DNA of 64,000 nt from Galbula dea (taxonomy: Eukaryota; Chordata; Aves; Piciformes; Galbulidae): NCBI GenBank assembly GCA_013399015.1, contig VWZX01009068.1, forward strand, positions 1,854,816 through 1,918,815, written 5' to 3'. How positions within the stretch are numbered: the stretch's first letter is position 1; every line of letters begins with the position of its first letter. Positions 22,801-37,800 of this stretch are shown piece by piece. The notes below the pieces were generated by a model. That model was not told the DNA's origin and ran no database searches. It saw nothing but the letters and a program-made list of their open reading frames with translations. The translations under genes and the position numbers were made by a program.

Positions 22801-25800
22801 TAGAATTATTTGGGTCAGAAAGTACCTTTTAATATCATCCAGTCTAACCTCCTTACACAGACAGGGACACCTTCCAGCAGATCAGGTTGCTCAGACACTT
22901 CCAGGGATGGGGCATCCACAGTTTCTCTGGGCAACCTGTTCCAGTATCTCACCACCCTCACAATAAAGAATGTCTTCCTTATATCTACCCTCTTTTTGTT
23001 ATATTACAGTCAAACACCACATGTATGAGAGGCAGGTACAGAAGTCATGACATAGGATTAGTTACAGTGCCAAGCAACTTCTGTTCTTTACATTATCAAT
23101 TACTTACCACAAGTCAGTATTTAACCCACAATGTTTCCTCATTATTAACTATCCTTGGAGTTTTGTCCAAGGAGGTTATTGCTTAGGTTTTGCTACAGGT
23201 TGGGGAAAGCACTTAGCCAAAACTCTTTTTTCCCCTCCCAATGGTCTACAGTTGAACTACTGAAATAAAAGACCCAAGTTAGCATATCTAAATATTCCCA
23301 TAGTTCTTAGTGCTTTAAATAGGTGCTTGATTACTTAGAGCTCTGAAAGCAAGGCTCTTCTTCAACTGCATACCAATAGGTTCTGCTCTTAAGAACTGTG
23401 GTCAATGTCATCAGTTTATAAACTCCACTTCATCTTCCCTCAATGAATGGCCTCTTGTGCATCTGTTGGGCAGCACCACACAAGGTATGAATATATAAGT
23501 TTATCTTTTCAAAACATCTCTCAGACAATGGACGTCTTGAGTAAGAAACTGAAAGGTGACCAATATTAAGCACTAGGAAATAATTTTTTAAGTAGGCTGG
23601 CTTACATTCTTAAAGCTAGGTGCATGACATGGTTCCAGAATAAAAATTTTACTACATATTCCTGTCTCTTATCCTGCAAGAATTACTGTAAATCCTGCTT
23701 CTGAGTGAATCAAGTAATACAAGCATACAGAAACTAGAGACTTGTCGGACTAGCTTTGGAGAGTTTTTTCATCCATTTTTTATGCATGGATGAACTCCAG
23801 CAATTATAAAAACCCAAATCCAGTGTGTTGGACTCCAACTACTCCTATTTAACCACAGTGCTTTGCAAATTTAGCTATTCCACAGACACACTCTTACCCT
23901 TTAAGGAACCATATATAACATAAATAGATTTAATGCTCCAGTGCCCAGTCCAGACTGCACTGCCACCTCTGACAAAGGTGCCTTTACAGCTATAAACTTC
24001 ATTTATTTTATGAATCACATCTGCAGAGCTAGTCCTCAGGATGAGAAACCAGTGTGCAGTATGTCTATTAAGTTTATTACAAAAATATACAGGTTTGCTG
24101 TAATGAAATGGAGATTGACATCCTCAATGTAAGCACTAGCAGATACCACATACTGTGAAAGTAACTGATGGCTGAAAGTAAGGGAGGGTGAAATACTGCA
24201 GCTCCCTCACTCATTTTTCTAGAGAATAAACAAAGATTACTGAAACATCATGGCAGCAAGTTACAGCTACTGCTCAGCAGATGCAGGATACAAGCTACAA
24301 CTCTGTCATGCAGCTTCCCAGGTATTAAAAAACAGAGAAGCAAATCAAACCTGGTATGGCATGCACCTAGCACAGAGCTCATCTCTGGCAACATATTTTC
24401 TTTTTGCCCCCCTGTACAGCAAAAGCAGGAAACAGTGGAACAGCACTGGGAACCGTGGATTAAAAAGTTACAGGGCCAGGAGGACTCCTAAAGCTTGCTT
24501 TAGCAGGGGGAGGAGGCAGTTAACACCAAAGGCAGCAAGACGTCATTACATACAGCCTTTGTTTCTTAAGTGTACACAGGAACTGTTAATTAAGTTTCCA
24601 TTCCCTGCTCCCAGTAGAAACCACAGCCTAATGTTTGCTTCAAGGCAAGCATGTTCAAAAAACCCACACAGACTTCAACAAAATGACTGATTAGGAATCC
24701 CACACTTGCCAAGTCTCCAAAGGCCATGAGACACACCAAAGGCAGCAGCGTGACAAAGACAAACGCAAGAATCTCCTTTCCAGCATGTGTAAAGCTGTAC
24801 AGTGTCTCTGCATATTTTCATTTCCTCATTTTACTCATTGTTCTTACATTTTAAGGGCTTAGATTGGTTTTTTTCTAACTACTTTTCTATTTTTAAGTGC
24901 AAGCTGTCTGTTGTTCTATTACAATGATGATATGGGCCAGATGTATTTCTGTAGTTATTTTTTTAGTACTTTTAAATCAAGCAGATTTCACATTAAACTC
25001 AAAACAAACTGATTATACACTTCTTACCTTTTTGTTTTGAAAACATATTTGAAAAATCTACAAGTACCTCAACTCATTACCGTAAAACATCAGTAAGGCT
25101 AGGAGTTGAGCAGGAATTAGAAGAGCAGAGCACATTTGTTCCTCTGTTCCCACTACTGAAGGGTAAAACCAACGAGTAAGTCACACATTTTACTTTGTTA
25201 TTAGATACCTCAATCAACAGAAGGGGCTCACAGCTACCATTAATTGGTACTAGGTGTGGTAGAGGGATGCTGTAAATGAAGGGCACAAATAATCAGTTAA
25301 TCACTTCTACACAACACCAATAAACATTAAAACCCCACTTTGCTACAGGAGGCATGAAAGAGGACCATTTCCTTACAGAATGCAGCTGTTACCTAAAGGC
25401 TGTCCCCACTCTTCTGTCAGCAGTTAAGTAATTTGGGAAGGGAAAAACACTGCTACCACACAAGAAAGAAGAGACATGGAGTGGAAGAAACACCAACAGG
25501 GAAGGATGCCAGCAATATATGATGCGTCTTTCATAATGCTCACACATTTGTGCTGGCTTTTTTTCCTAGGCAGTTTTGCAATACAGTGTGAATAAGTGGC
25601 CTCAGCACTTTAAACATTCCCTGCACGCAGTGGCAAGTCATATACCAGAAGATCGTGTGGCTAATTAAGAACCAGAAGGTTGAGGTCAATATGGCAGTTT
25701 CACTTCCCTAACATGTCAAAGAGTAAGAAGAAAAACAGAACCACATAAACAATTAGAAGATATTTATCTTGAACATAACTTATACTGCACTGCAGTGCAC

Positions 25801-28800
25801 AATCAGCATCACACAACCACAGAAACACACCAAGACAAAGATGAGGAAATACCCAGACAGGGCATAAAGCTTGTGGCAGCCAAAGCTCAGCATGGGCTGC
25901 AGAACATCATAGGACTTGGGTTAATCTGTGCTTTAAGAGCAGAAGGCAGGCAGCAAATTCACGTAGCAGGGAGAGAAAGGAGGAGGAAACACAGTCAAGC
26001 AATCAGAAAACACTAATTTGGGTATCATTGTTCAGCCTGACCTAGCACAAAAGGAAAGTCAGGACAAACAGCTTTAAAGGAAGTTAAAATAATGACATCA
26101 GAGACTTACCAGAGCAAAGGCTCAAAACTTGGTAGAAACAAAAGGAAGGAAATAACATTAGGAAGACTGCTAAGATCCATCTCTGGGTTTGTTCCAGGCA
26201 AAGGGAAAGCCAGGCCATACACATGACTGTGGTCTTTAGAATCTTTTAGACCTGGCCCTCATACTTCACTAAATTAAGGTTTTATTCTTAGCATGCAGAG
26301 GCTTGGCTATATCACTGGGAAACAACCCTGGCTGGAAGAGCTATATTCAACATAATAAGATGGCACTAACAGGCTACTTTCTAAAAACAGCAGCAACATT
26401 TCTACTTCAGCACTTGTTCATGATCAAACACTCAGACTCTAACCACTAAGAATTATTTTGTTAATATGACGTATTTTCAGCACAAGGAAATTAAAGGAGT
26501 TTTCGTCTCTGTCTGAAAATCTGCATCTGTCAGTTCTAAATGCTATGACACTCACCTCTCCCAGGTGCAGAAGAGTGGTACATGCAGGACAGAAGAGCAA
26601 ACCCCCCCCCCCAGAAAGGAGNNNNNNNNNNNNNNNNNNNNNNNNNNNNNNNNNNNNNNNNNNNNNNNNNNNNNNNNNNNNNNNNNNNNNNNNNNNNNAA
26701 AAAAAAGAAGTTAACTGACTTACTGTTAACTGCAACCCACTCATTTAAGTCTTCACCCTCTGGAAGCATAACAGCCATCCGAAGATTACCACTCCCAAGT
26801 GTGGCTTCAGCATGTTTTAGCAGCTCATACTGGTGAGACCCCTCTGGAATATTCTTCTTTGGTTTGAACGTTTTGGAAGAGCGACTACCACTGTGGAAGA
26901 GATAGGAAATATTTAGAGAACTCGTGGAAAGGGAAGGGGGGAAAAAAAAACAGAAGAGGCAGAAAAGTCAGCATAAGCACAGGATTAATACTAAATAATT
27001 TCCCTACACCCATATCTTCATGTCAAAAAAGGGTATTTAACAAAAACCAGGGTGTAAAAGTATCATGTGCTTCAACTTGTTGCTTTAAACAGTTACACCA
27101 CCAAAAAACACCCCAAATCTCTTAACTGACTAATTAAAGAGATCCAAGTTCTCTTCAGGACTGTATCCATTTTATAGCCATTATGCCAACATGGGAGGTA
27201 AAAACACAAAACATCTGGCAAGCACTCTGGTGTGCGGCTGCATGGACAGGGTTGACACAAGGTAATAGTCACAACAACTGAAGAGCAAGACAGACTGGTA
27301 TCATCATCTTTCCATGTGCATCACTAAGTAGAAGAAAGCCAGCACGTGCCAAGCACAACCACAGCATTCACAACTTGTCCACAAGATTTTGTTCTCACTC
27401 CATTACAACTAGAGAATGAAGGAAACCAACTGCTAATACTTTTCTTTAAAAAATCCTCACTTACATATGCCATAACACTATCGGTTAACTACCTCTTCAA
27501 CTGGTTACCTTACCAAGTAATCCTGCTTCCTCCCTAAACTCTGACCACAGCAATATCTTATTCCTGCTGTCTTACATCAGGATTCCCAACACTGAGCTGA
27601 AGTCATCTTAAACCAACAAATAATACATTTTTTTCCTATTATGTCAATCTGTTACATATGACCCGATTTAGAAATTCGTCTTATTCTGGGACTATTTCCT
27701 CCACTCCTTGAGCAAGCAGTCTAGTGGCCAACCATCAAGTCTGACATTTTATTTTCACCTACACTCCATAACAGAAATAGCTGTATCTGTGAGTTATTTC
27801 TCCTGAGATTTTAAAATGCTCCAATCTAGTAGGCAGCACCGGCCTCTACCTGTTAAGGGTCTGTGTACTCTCCTTCCATTTTGAAACATCACATTAATGC
27901 AGAAGAGAGAGAGGACTGAGAAATCCTCAGAAATGCCACACTGAAGATCCCATTTTCCTCAGGAATAAAAAAGTCACGAAATAGGGAACGCATTGCATCA
28001 TCCCCACTATTTGCCACAACTAATTTGCAGTCTTCCAAGGAAGAGACTTCTCAAAAAATTCTTCCACTTCCAAGGATGTTTTGCTCCTTTCACTTCCGCA
28101 TCCTACACTTCTAGCAAATTATGTCCTTCTGTTTTTATAGGTAAGTACAGCTACAGCAGTGCCAGATGCAGTTCAACCTAGCACTAAATCAGGAAATGTG
28201 TTTAAAGCAACTGACTCAGAGCTGGGATGAGTCTTGAAGCCTTGGCTAGGAAGCCACCCCTCTGAGCCACAAGCAGCACTTCCTGCTGTCACAAGCCCAC
28301 ACACTGCTTGGCCTCTCAAAGACGTCACAGCTTGATTGTAAGCAAGAGCACAAGATTTCCACCAAAGCTGTAATTTTATTTAGTCATCTGCTGACAGGGA
28401 TGGTTAGTAATGATATGGATTCTGCTAGCTGTTCTCTTTTAGGTTACCAAGATGATGTTTCAGGAAGCAAGGAAGATTTTCAGGCGTCCTGCTTACATCA
28501 CACCAAGCTGCCTCTACAGCCCACGTCAGCCTCAAATGCAGTACTAGTCGATCTTTTACAATCAGTGCAGCTAAACATCCAGACTAAACTCCTGATACAC
28601 TTCTTGTTAACTGCACTTAAACCTTCACACTCCTAGGAGAAGCACTTTTGCTGGCTTAGACCTCCTCACACCAAAATGTTCATGTGCTAGAGTCTCACTG
28701 AAGCTTTTCATCTATTTCTATGAAATCTGTTGCTTATCCAGGGAAACTTGTACTAAACCAGAAAGGTTTAGGCTCCTTACACATAAAACTTAAGACACTG

Positions 28801-31800
28801 CAGCTTGTTCTTACCAGAGTAAGTTAGGACAGAGAAAGACAGACAAGGAAGCTTCAATCCCATGCTCAGAGGTTATGGGTTACACTGCAAAAAGCAACAC
28901 ACTTCTAAAGAGCACTCCCACGAACCAACGTAACTTTCACAAACATTAAGCTGTAAGTATCATTTTCTGCACATGGAAGGAAACAGACTCTGCCAAGATC
29001 ATTAAGTAAGTCTAAGCAGCCCATCTGGGAAAGAGTTAAGAGCTGATAACTGCACACAACACAGCTGCTCTCCCAATAGGTAAGGTAGTGGTTAGAAAGC
29101 AATTCCAGGCCTACAGGTTTTGTTTTGCTTTGTTTGTTTCGTCTGCACTGACTTGAAAAATTTCCACATACACAAGGTCATTCCTACAGAAACAGAAAAC
29201 CTATTTATTTTTTATACACTCTACTGTAGGAAACTAACTGAAAACAGTTCAATCAATGGCACACAGCTGAAGTTTTCCCATGTATCTAGTAAGTGGCAGC
29301 AGAATAACCTAACTTGTCTACTACACCTAGAGTAAAGTCACTGAAATTAGAAATGTCAAAGTTAAAAATGGTGGAAGTAAGGGTGCCTAAGAAAGGATTC
29401 TTCCCAAAGCTAACACTGCACTTGGTAACCAAGAGGACTCCACTTTATAAGGAATGTCTTTGTGTGATTAACTCACCTATTGCCTGCCCAAGCCACAGCC
29501 AGTTGCCAAGGCTACAAAAGATGCTTTGTAACCCACAGAGTGGAAACCAAGTAATTTCTTTCCAGATTCCAGCATGCTCCTTCTGCAGCACTATCACTAG
29601 GAAAACTCTGAAGCATCTTCAGGAGCAAGTACTTGATTCTGCCAGATAGTAGCAATTAGGCTTCCAGATATTTATGTGCAAGCCCAGAGTGGCTCCTGTT
29701 CACTCCAAAACAGGATTCCTCCCAACACTGAACTGTCCTTTCAGACTCCCACCCCACTGCTGCAAGGAAGGGAGCTTGCTTTCTGCCTCCCAGAGACAGG
29801 CTGTCCCCACCCACAGGCTGGCAAACCCCAGGTCCTTGAGCTCAGCAGCTAAACAAGAAATTCATTTTTTCAAATGTGTAAAAAAATCTCAAGGTAACAG
29901 ATATAAAACACAACTTTCCACAAAAGGCAGAGGGCTTCTCTGTTTCCAAAGAGAAAGGAAGGAAAAAGCTTAATTTCAACACTTCAAAATGACACACCAC
30001 CATACTTCAGGACAAAAAAAAGCCACCAAACATGAATCAAAAAGTTTCTTCATCTAAAACAAAGGTACCACAGACCAGGGAAATTTAAAACAATGTCCTT
30101 ATCTTTCAGCACACAGAATTGACAATGACAGCAATATAACACACGTTATTCCTCAAAAGAGCTTCTTCACATGTCTGGAAATTAAATAAATGCAATTCCA
30201 AGACAAAACTCCAAATCTTCCCCTCACCCCCCCTTTCTTTTCCTTTTCACTGAAACACTTAACCATCCTGCCTCATCTCATCCTTTTTCTACACTTACAT
30301 CATGGAGCAAGTTGAATTTTCTGTAGCTTTCCAACCCAAACATGGTCCTCAAAGGGTGTAAGTGACCATTACCATTATGACTGATTTGAAATAGCACCTC
30401 CTTCTACCAAAGTACTGACAGGGAAATCCATGGGTTTATGAGATTTTTAATTCTCTACCCACCAAGACGGGGACTAAAATCTGGCTTAGCCTTCTTGGAA
30501 GAACAGCTGCCTTCACTGACTAAAGTTCCATACAGAATGGTATGAAAGGAGGCAAATGAAAAAGTCATCATCTCATCAATAGCTCTTAAAAAATACAAGC
30601 ACTATTATACACAAGACTCTACATGTTAAAAGAGCAGAAGTTTATCAAATGACTCACAACCAGCAAGAAGAAAGCTATTTAAGGTAGCCTCAAGGAATGG
30701 TTTTGCTTTTGCTTGTCCCAACCATCACTACCAAGTGTTGAAAGCTGTCATAACACATCCACATTCTTAAAATACAATATTTTTTTCTGTTATACATACA
30801 CATTTTGAAGTCAGTGAAATCAAGCAAACATGGGATTCGTCCAGCAAAAGACAGATGCTCTCACATGCACCAGGAAACAGCTGAAGAGAAACTTCTGCTT
30901 CTGTGACTGGCGGACAGGTGACTGGCCATCGGAAAGGGGCCATTTAACTCTTCCTCTGACGCATGCCCTCACTTGCCCTGCAGTGGCACATGCGGTGCCA
31001 AATCCACAAAGATCTTAGGTGGCCACAGGCTGTCTTCTAGCTGAGCCAGGCACCTACGCTTCTCTGCATCTCTCCACCTCCCTTTTTCTGTCTGTGAGTT
31101 CAGAATGTGCCTGTAAACAAGGAAGAGGTGTATGGTACAGCGCTCATGTCTACTACAACCCCACCCATGTAGGAGGCAATGCTGTTCCTGCTGCTGACCC
31201 AGCTGAATGCAACCCTTCTCCTAAGTAATCACAATTCCTCATGCAAGAGCAAGCAATCATCCAGAACACCATTCTGTAACCACAAAATCATCATCAGTTT
31301 GCTATGCTCACACAAAAAATAAATTCCCTTGTTTCATTTACAGCATGTTCATTTAATACACTTATCTCATGGAAAATCCTCAAAATAAACAAGGCAAGTC
31401 ACAGTCGTCCTTGCTGGATAGTACCAGAGCTCTGCCTGTGCACTCAAAAACACAAACTAATTCCCAGAGCAGCCCACAGATGCGGAAGTGACTCAACTTC
31501 AAGTGTCCATTGTAGGACTGACAGCAGAGCTCGTCAATGACACAGGGAAAGGGACAGGCCAGAGACACAAAAAGAAATACACAAAAGTACTTCTCAGAGA
31601 AGAACTTAGAGGAACAAAGGAAGAAGTACACAGTCAAGCCTGCCCTGTTGGCTTGTAAAGACAAGCAAGCAGACATACAGACAGCAGAACTGGACCATGG
31701 TCATGGCATAAAATCCACAGCCTCTGAGAAGGTCACTCTGCATGTTTTATGAATGTCATTCCACTGCTGTTCCCAAGTTCCTCCACAGACTTTTTCAAGA

Positions 31801-34800
31801 GCTTTAAGACTGCCAAACATCACTTGAAATAAGTTTTCACTTCAATTTGCAAGAAAGGCCTTTAGCGCAGACAAATCTGCGCGTGTTCTGACATCCATTT
31901 AAAATCCTGTTACAGAACAGGAACCAAACTTATCCAGAATCTTTTGCTGCATGCTCCCAAGTATCCACTGAGTGCCTTGAGGCAAACAATGCTGTCCTCA
32001 CTCACAAAATTTCTGTCTTATTACTAACAAATTTTTAGGAGAGCTGAGGACTGCTCTTGGCTGTTTTGTTGTGTTCTTTCAGGTTCCTCAACTATTTTAA
32101 TCCTAACACTTACTGCGTACATATGCACACACAAATACCATGGAACTGTAAGGCATAAACAAAACCAGACTGATTTCTGCAGATTTCAGTATCCTAATAT
32201 TCATATACTACTCCTTTCAAAGAGTGGGCTACTAGCAGCTTTGAAAAAGGTAAACACAAAGTATTCTTCCATCTCCAACTCCTTTGTTTTTTTCCTATGG
32301 ACCACTGAGCTGAGATAGAGTTCAGTATCTTTACCGTTTCAGTCACCAGTTAAATGCTTGGCAAACTAAACAGCATTATTTTCTCACTAATGTTCCCTTT
32401 TTCACAAGAAACCCTTGCTTCTGTCACTTAGCATTAGCACACTTAAAAGGCAAGGCACAGCACAAATTCAAACTGAAGTTAGAACTCCACTCTGTTACAC
32501 TTCAAAGTTCAGTCTCCGTGAAGGTTCAAACCCCAGTTTACTTGATGTACCTGAAGAATTATTCGGTAGGCATAACCACACTACTTTTGTAAAGCCTACC
32601 CTTTCCCATACATAAAATTTGGCACTAGAAAGCCATTGAATACTTATTCCGGCTGTACATCAGTGTATGGCACCTTTTACTTTGAAGAAAGAGGACTCAA
32701 TCCAGCTATAAATAGTAGACTACTGAAAGAAGCTGGAAGGTTGCTTGAAAAAGGCATCATATATACCCTGCAGCAAGGACAGCTGCAGGACAACTCACAC
32801 CAGGGAATGCCATTCTGCCCCATGGCAAACAAATTCTGAAACAAAGTCAGAAAAACAGTCACAATGCCTGTGATGGAAGATTATGTATTACTTTTTAAAC
32901 AGAACTAGGTATACACATAGGTATATGTGCTCCATACCCATGGAAACCCACAGAAAGACTCAACCCTCTGAAGTCTGCAGTCCAAACTATCTCAGACAGC
33001 CTCCTTCTAATCTGTTACATGCATAATGAAGGCAGAGGCAAGTAGAGGAAGAACATTTGAGTATTTTTGAGGAATTCTTAAAACTTTTCAGTCATATTTT
33101 TCCAAGAAAATATTGTTCTAAAGGAAAACAAGTACACAGAAAATGCTTGGTAACACATGTGGCACAAAGATGACACAGCACGTTACACAGACATAGAAAC
33201 GTGTAAAGCAGTATTAGACAACTCAAACATGAGGCAAAACATAGTTTCATTCCATTATTTCTTTATTATTATTTTTAACTTTTTTTCCCCCCCTTTTTAA
33301 GAGGGAAGCAATAAACACTCAAATCTTGGCCTGGCAGTCAAAGTGGGTATCAGCAAGAAAGGGAAACAAATCAATCACAGAACACCAGTATCCACATATG
33401 ATCAGGAATAAAACTCAAAAGCACTATTATGGATACAACTAAGCAAATAATAAAACAACCAAAAACCACAAAACACAAGGAAAAATGTAAATCTACAAGT
33501 CTGGGTTATTTCTTTCAATAACATACATGTTAAAAAAAAAAAGATACTGGAAACTTTAATAAAGAAAGAAGGTTTCCTAAACTGTTTAAGTAGGAAAGAG
33601 TTCAAGATCCTTCAGCAAATAACTGAAAGTAACATGAAAGGCCCAGAAAGCTTCAGCTTGCCTCAGACAGCCTTGCATACTACAAGTCCCATAAAGCATC
33701 ACCCAGCTTGTGGGGCAGAAGAAAAGGGGAGGGCATGTCAAATAAATACATAAATTTGCCTACCTATGATTTCTTTACAGTGGCACTTTGTTGCTGTGAC
33801 AAAACGGGGACAAAAGTGTCTCACGTAAGGTATACGATACTTTCCAGAGCCAAGTGTTCCTCCTGCTACAGAGATTTCCTTATATTCAGCTGAATTGTCT
33901 TGATGTCTTTACATCACTAATGCTCTCTGCATCCTAAACTGTATCTGCTGGTGAGCATCACACCCTTTAAACACATTTCAGAAAGTAGGAAGCAGAGCTT
34001 TTCAGAAAATGATCTACAAGCTGTTGAGGATGATAAATTGCAGCAATAAGAGCTTGGCTCTAGTATCAAATTAGATCCTTACTTATACACCAAATATAGT
34101 CCTTGGAGAACAGGCCTCAGAACATGGATGGTTTCCCAAAATGCTGATCAGGGCTTTTGAAAACCAATGGTTTATGAATGACTAAAGCAAATATAGTCAT
34201 ACGGCCTGAGAAATCAGGGCATTTACAAAAGAAAAAAAGACTGAACAGTTTAAGACAGTCTTCAGTCATTTTAAACACAATAAAATATAATAAAAAAATT
34301 TTTAAAAGCCTATAAAATAGACTACAGTAACATTTATTGTGAGTTTTTATTGTATTTGCGAAAAAGGCAAAGTTAAAAGGAAAACTTCACTAAATTTTGT
34401 GGAGGAAGAGTCACTCTAGCACTTCATAAAAGGCTGACTTTTACTGTAACCCCCATATTATAACCACGCAGAACAAGCTAATGATATGAAGGCAGCAAAT
34501 GAGAAATATTCAGCAACTTCCCAACAGAAAAGCTCAAAGTATATATGTTAAGTTTGCACTTACATTTTGACTAATAGGTACAACAGGGTCCAAATTCAGG
34601 AAATAGCAGAACATTAGAGGCAAGAAGTAAGACAGAACAACAGGAAGAGCTGGACAGGAGGAAGTAATGAATAATCTAACAGCTTTCCAAAAACACACTG
34701 CATTACCTCATCAACAAGTATTTCTTACATATTTCCTCCCTATTTCATACAATCTTGTATGTGCTGTGTCTAACTATCTCCTGTCTGAAGCACCTGAGAG

Positions 34801-37800
34801 AGAACATTAGCTCCTACATATATCATCTTTTGAAATTATTTAACCTTGTGCATTTGACAGTGGAGTCCACCAACAGTTTAACTGTTCTATGGTGAATTTA
34901 AATACAATTTAAATTTCTTCTTTTCCACTCAAACTGCAGCAAGAATTTTAAGAAAAGCTGTCAACTACAGAAGTTAATAATAGGGCATTAGAGACACTTG
35001 ATTTTTTGTAGAAGTTATACTTCAGCATTAGAAAAAACAGTATTTTATTGCCCCCAAATATGACAAGTAAAAGATACAGTAATGCCATTTTGATAGCTGG
35101 ATCTAGAACACTCAGCAAGTCCCTAAAACAATAACTCCATTTGAGCAACACCTGGACTGTGCTACTGAGGATGGTAAAAATGCAATTAAAATACCAGCTA
35201 CCAAAACACAATATGGGTTATTTGATTAAGGTCAGCACAGGAAACCCTCCCAATCATTATTTGGGTTAAAAATATTTCTACGTCAAAAATCAGAAGTCTC
35301 AGTTTTTAGCTGAAGAGAAATTCACCAAAGCTGACTTAAGCTCATAAATTCTCCTTATCATAAAGGAAAGAATTAGACTTGTGATAAAGACAAGAAATCC
35401 AGTCATTAGAAGTTCTCAATTTGCAAGATGTTCTTCACCAAGGAAAGGATTAAGATTTTGTATGCTAGGAGTGCTCATACCTCTAGGACACAAGCAATTA
35501 ACTCTAGGGGTAAGCTACCAAATTTACAGATGAAGTGCAACAATAGACAACCAAAAAATCCCAAAGTATGTGGAAAAGAAGCAAACTCCAAATAAAACTC
35601 AACTGAAATATGGGTAGGTTCACAAGAGGTATGTAAAATTAACAAAAGGAATGGATTCCTGCCAAGGAACAGCTGGAAATTGGAGAAGGAAGAGAGGAGA
35701 CCACGAACAAAGTAAATATCTTCACAAACAAAACAGAAGGAAAGTTGGGACAAGAAGCTAAGGTTGCAGTTGGATTTCTAGATGAATGGAAAAGGACAGA
35801 ACAAAGGAAAAAAGACCATTCACATTTGCAAGTTATATCAGAGAAAAGAAGTCAATGTTTTGAAGGGCAAGGTCTAAATGGACCAAAAAGCTGCACCCTA
35901 TCTTTACCCTTCTCCTGAAGAAAATGAGGAAAAAAATGCAAGAGAACAGCAAATTAATTCACTTTCCAGTACTGCTTGTAGAAGTTTCAAAATATATTTG
36001 CAAGGAAAAAAATCCTGTTACCTTCATGAATTCACAGTGGGGGGCTGTCTTTCTATTAACACAAAACTACTCTCTCATACACATGAATTTGCTGTCTGCT
36101 GACTCAGGCTACGTATTTGAACTGGGAAGCAAAGACCTGAATTAACAGAACACGTCTGAGACATGCAACACATTTTACTACACTGCACAAAACTGGGTGT
36201 CAGGAAGTCATAAGCCTATCAAGCTAACTAACAAATAAGAAGCCATTTCAAACTTATTATCCATGAACCAATTTAAGCTGCACAGTTAACATGCCTCTCC
36301 AGACATTCTCTCCTTTCTTTCAAATGCCTTCCCCAAAATACTGACCCAGGTGAGCACTGCCCTGCAAAAGCATCTGACATATCCACGTGCACACTAGCCA
36401 CGAGTCTGAGAAATTATCTGAAGAATTACAAAATTAACTTTGTAGTTGCTGCACAAACATGGTTCTAAATAACCTAGTCAGAACGTACTGTAACTCTGGG
36501 GAAATTTACAGCACCCTGTTCAATTTTAAAATTCAATGTAGTTCCTTCCAGAAGAGGCAAATGCAATGTGTCTTCCTCAGAGAGAGAGCCCCCTGAAAAC
36601 TTAAAAGAAAAAGCATTCTCTTGCCCTTAGTTGTTTCATAGAAACTCCAGAACAGATTTTTACAGTCTTCCCTCCCAAACACTTTCAGCATTATTTAGCT
36701 ATGGTGACCCTCCTACAGCAGAGCATGGTCCTTCCCACCAGTACAAATATGCCCATCACACCTCTCTTCAGGAACATTCACGTTATCATGCAGCAGGTGA
36801 AGATAAAATACTGCCAGTCAACATCACGCTACTGCCAGAGAAGTGCTACTAAAGTGAAAAGGGAAGCAAATATCATGTTTACAAAAGCAACACACACAAC
36901 GCACTGGATCCTCCTAATCCCACATGATGAAATGTACAGGGCTTAAAAGTCTGTGAAAAGTAATTAAGTTATAGTCAGTTGTTATAGCTGAAAACAGATA
37001 CTACAGCATTTCAACATATAGCCCACAGTCTCCTTCTCTGTGTACTTTAGGGGGGAAAAAAAGGACAAAAATCAAACAGCAAGTTCATTGTAACTGAACT
37101 CTAATAGGAAGTGGCTCAGTTTACAAATACTAAAAGCACTGCAAAGCGTATCCTGTGGTTTAGGCTGATTCGTGGGTCAAAAGCTTATTGATAGCTTTGG
37201 CAGCAATAGCTTTCTTATTGCTTACTATGGAAGACTAAGTAGCTGTTTAACAGTGGCAGCTATTTACCACTCTAAGAAAAACAAGCGGTTTTATTCTGTC
37301 AGCCTTGGGCACGAAAATGTATTACCATACTTGCAACCCTTAAGCCACCTCTCAGGGAACAAATGCTTCTAATATTTTATCCTTTTTCAAACAAGAGAAA
37401 AGGCTATGTACTCAGGACACGTACAGCATAAGATGTAACTGTGAACCCTGGGCTGTCCTCACCGTGGTGGTCTGTTGCCATGAAGAGGTCCTAAATCCAA
37501 AGACTTCACAAAAAATCATAGAACGCTTTTGGCATCTTTTCAATATTAAAAACCAAGACACTTTGCACAAATCCTCCCCTGAAAGTGATCTTTGTTCCAC
37601 CACTATTGTCTGGCAAATGTAAATAGCTAATTGCATAGGTTCACTTACATTGCAAACACAAAGAGAACAAACAGGGGAAAACAATTGTAGCATAAAAGCA
37701 AACAATTAGGAAGCAATTAAGTCCGGACATCAATGTGATGTTGTAAACAGAACTTTCACACTGAACAGTGCTTTTCTTCTTATGTTGGTTGTTTTGTTTT

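Larger units (their letters stand above)
22357..26723 (-). other. MOB1B: MOB1B intron 2
   Basis: Intron of 4.4 kb that holds a CR1 fragment (22795-23010) and the assembly gap (26622-26698). No other structure is recognised. Confidence 0.8.

Noticed and set aside
24250..24690. 146-codon plus-strand open frame
   Set aside because: Within MOB1B intron 2, with no domain, no splice context and a composition like translated non-coding DNA.
26439..26836. Frames running through the N block
   Set aside because: The 77 N are unknown sequence. Only the MOB1B exon 2 part is real coding sequence.
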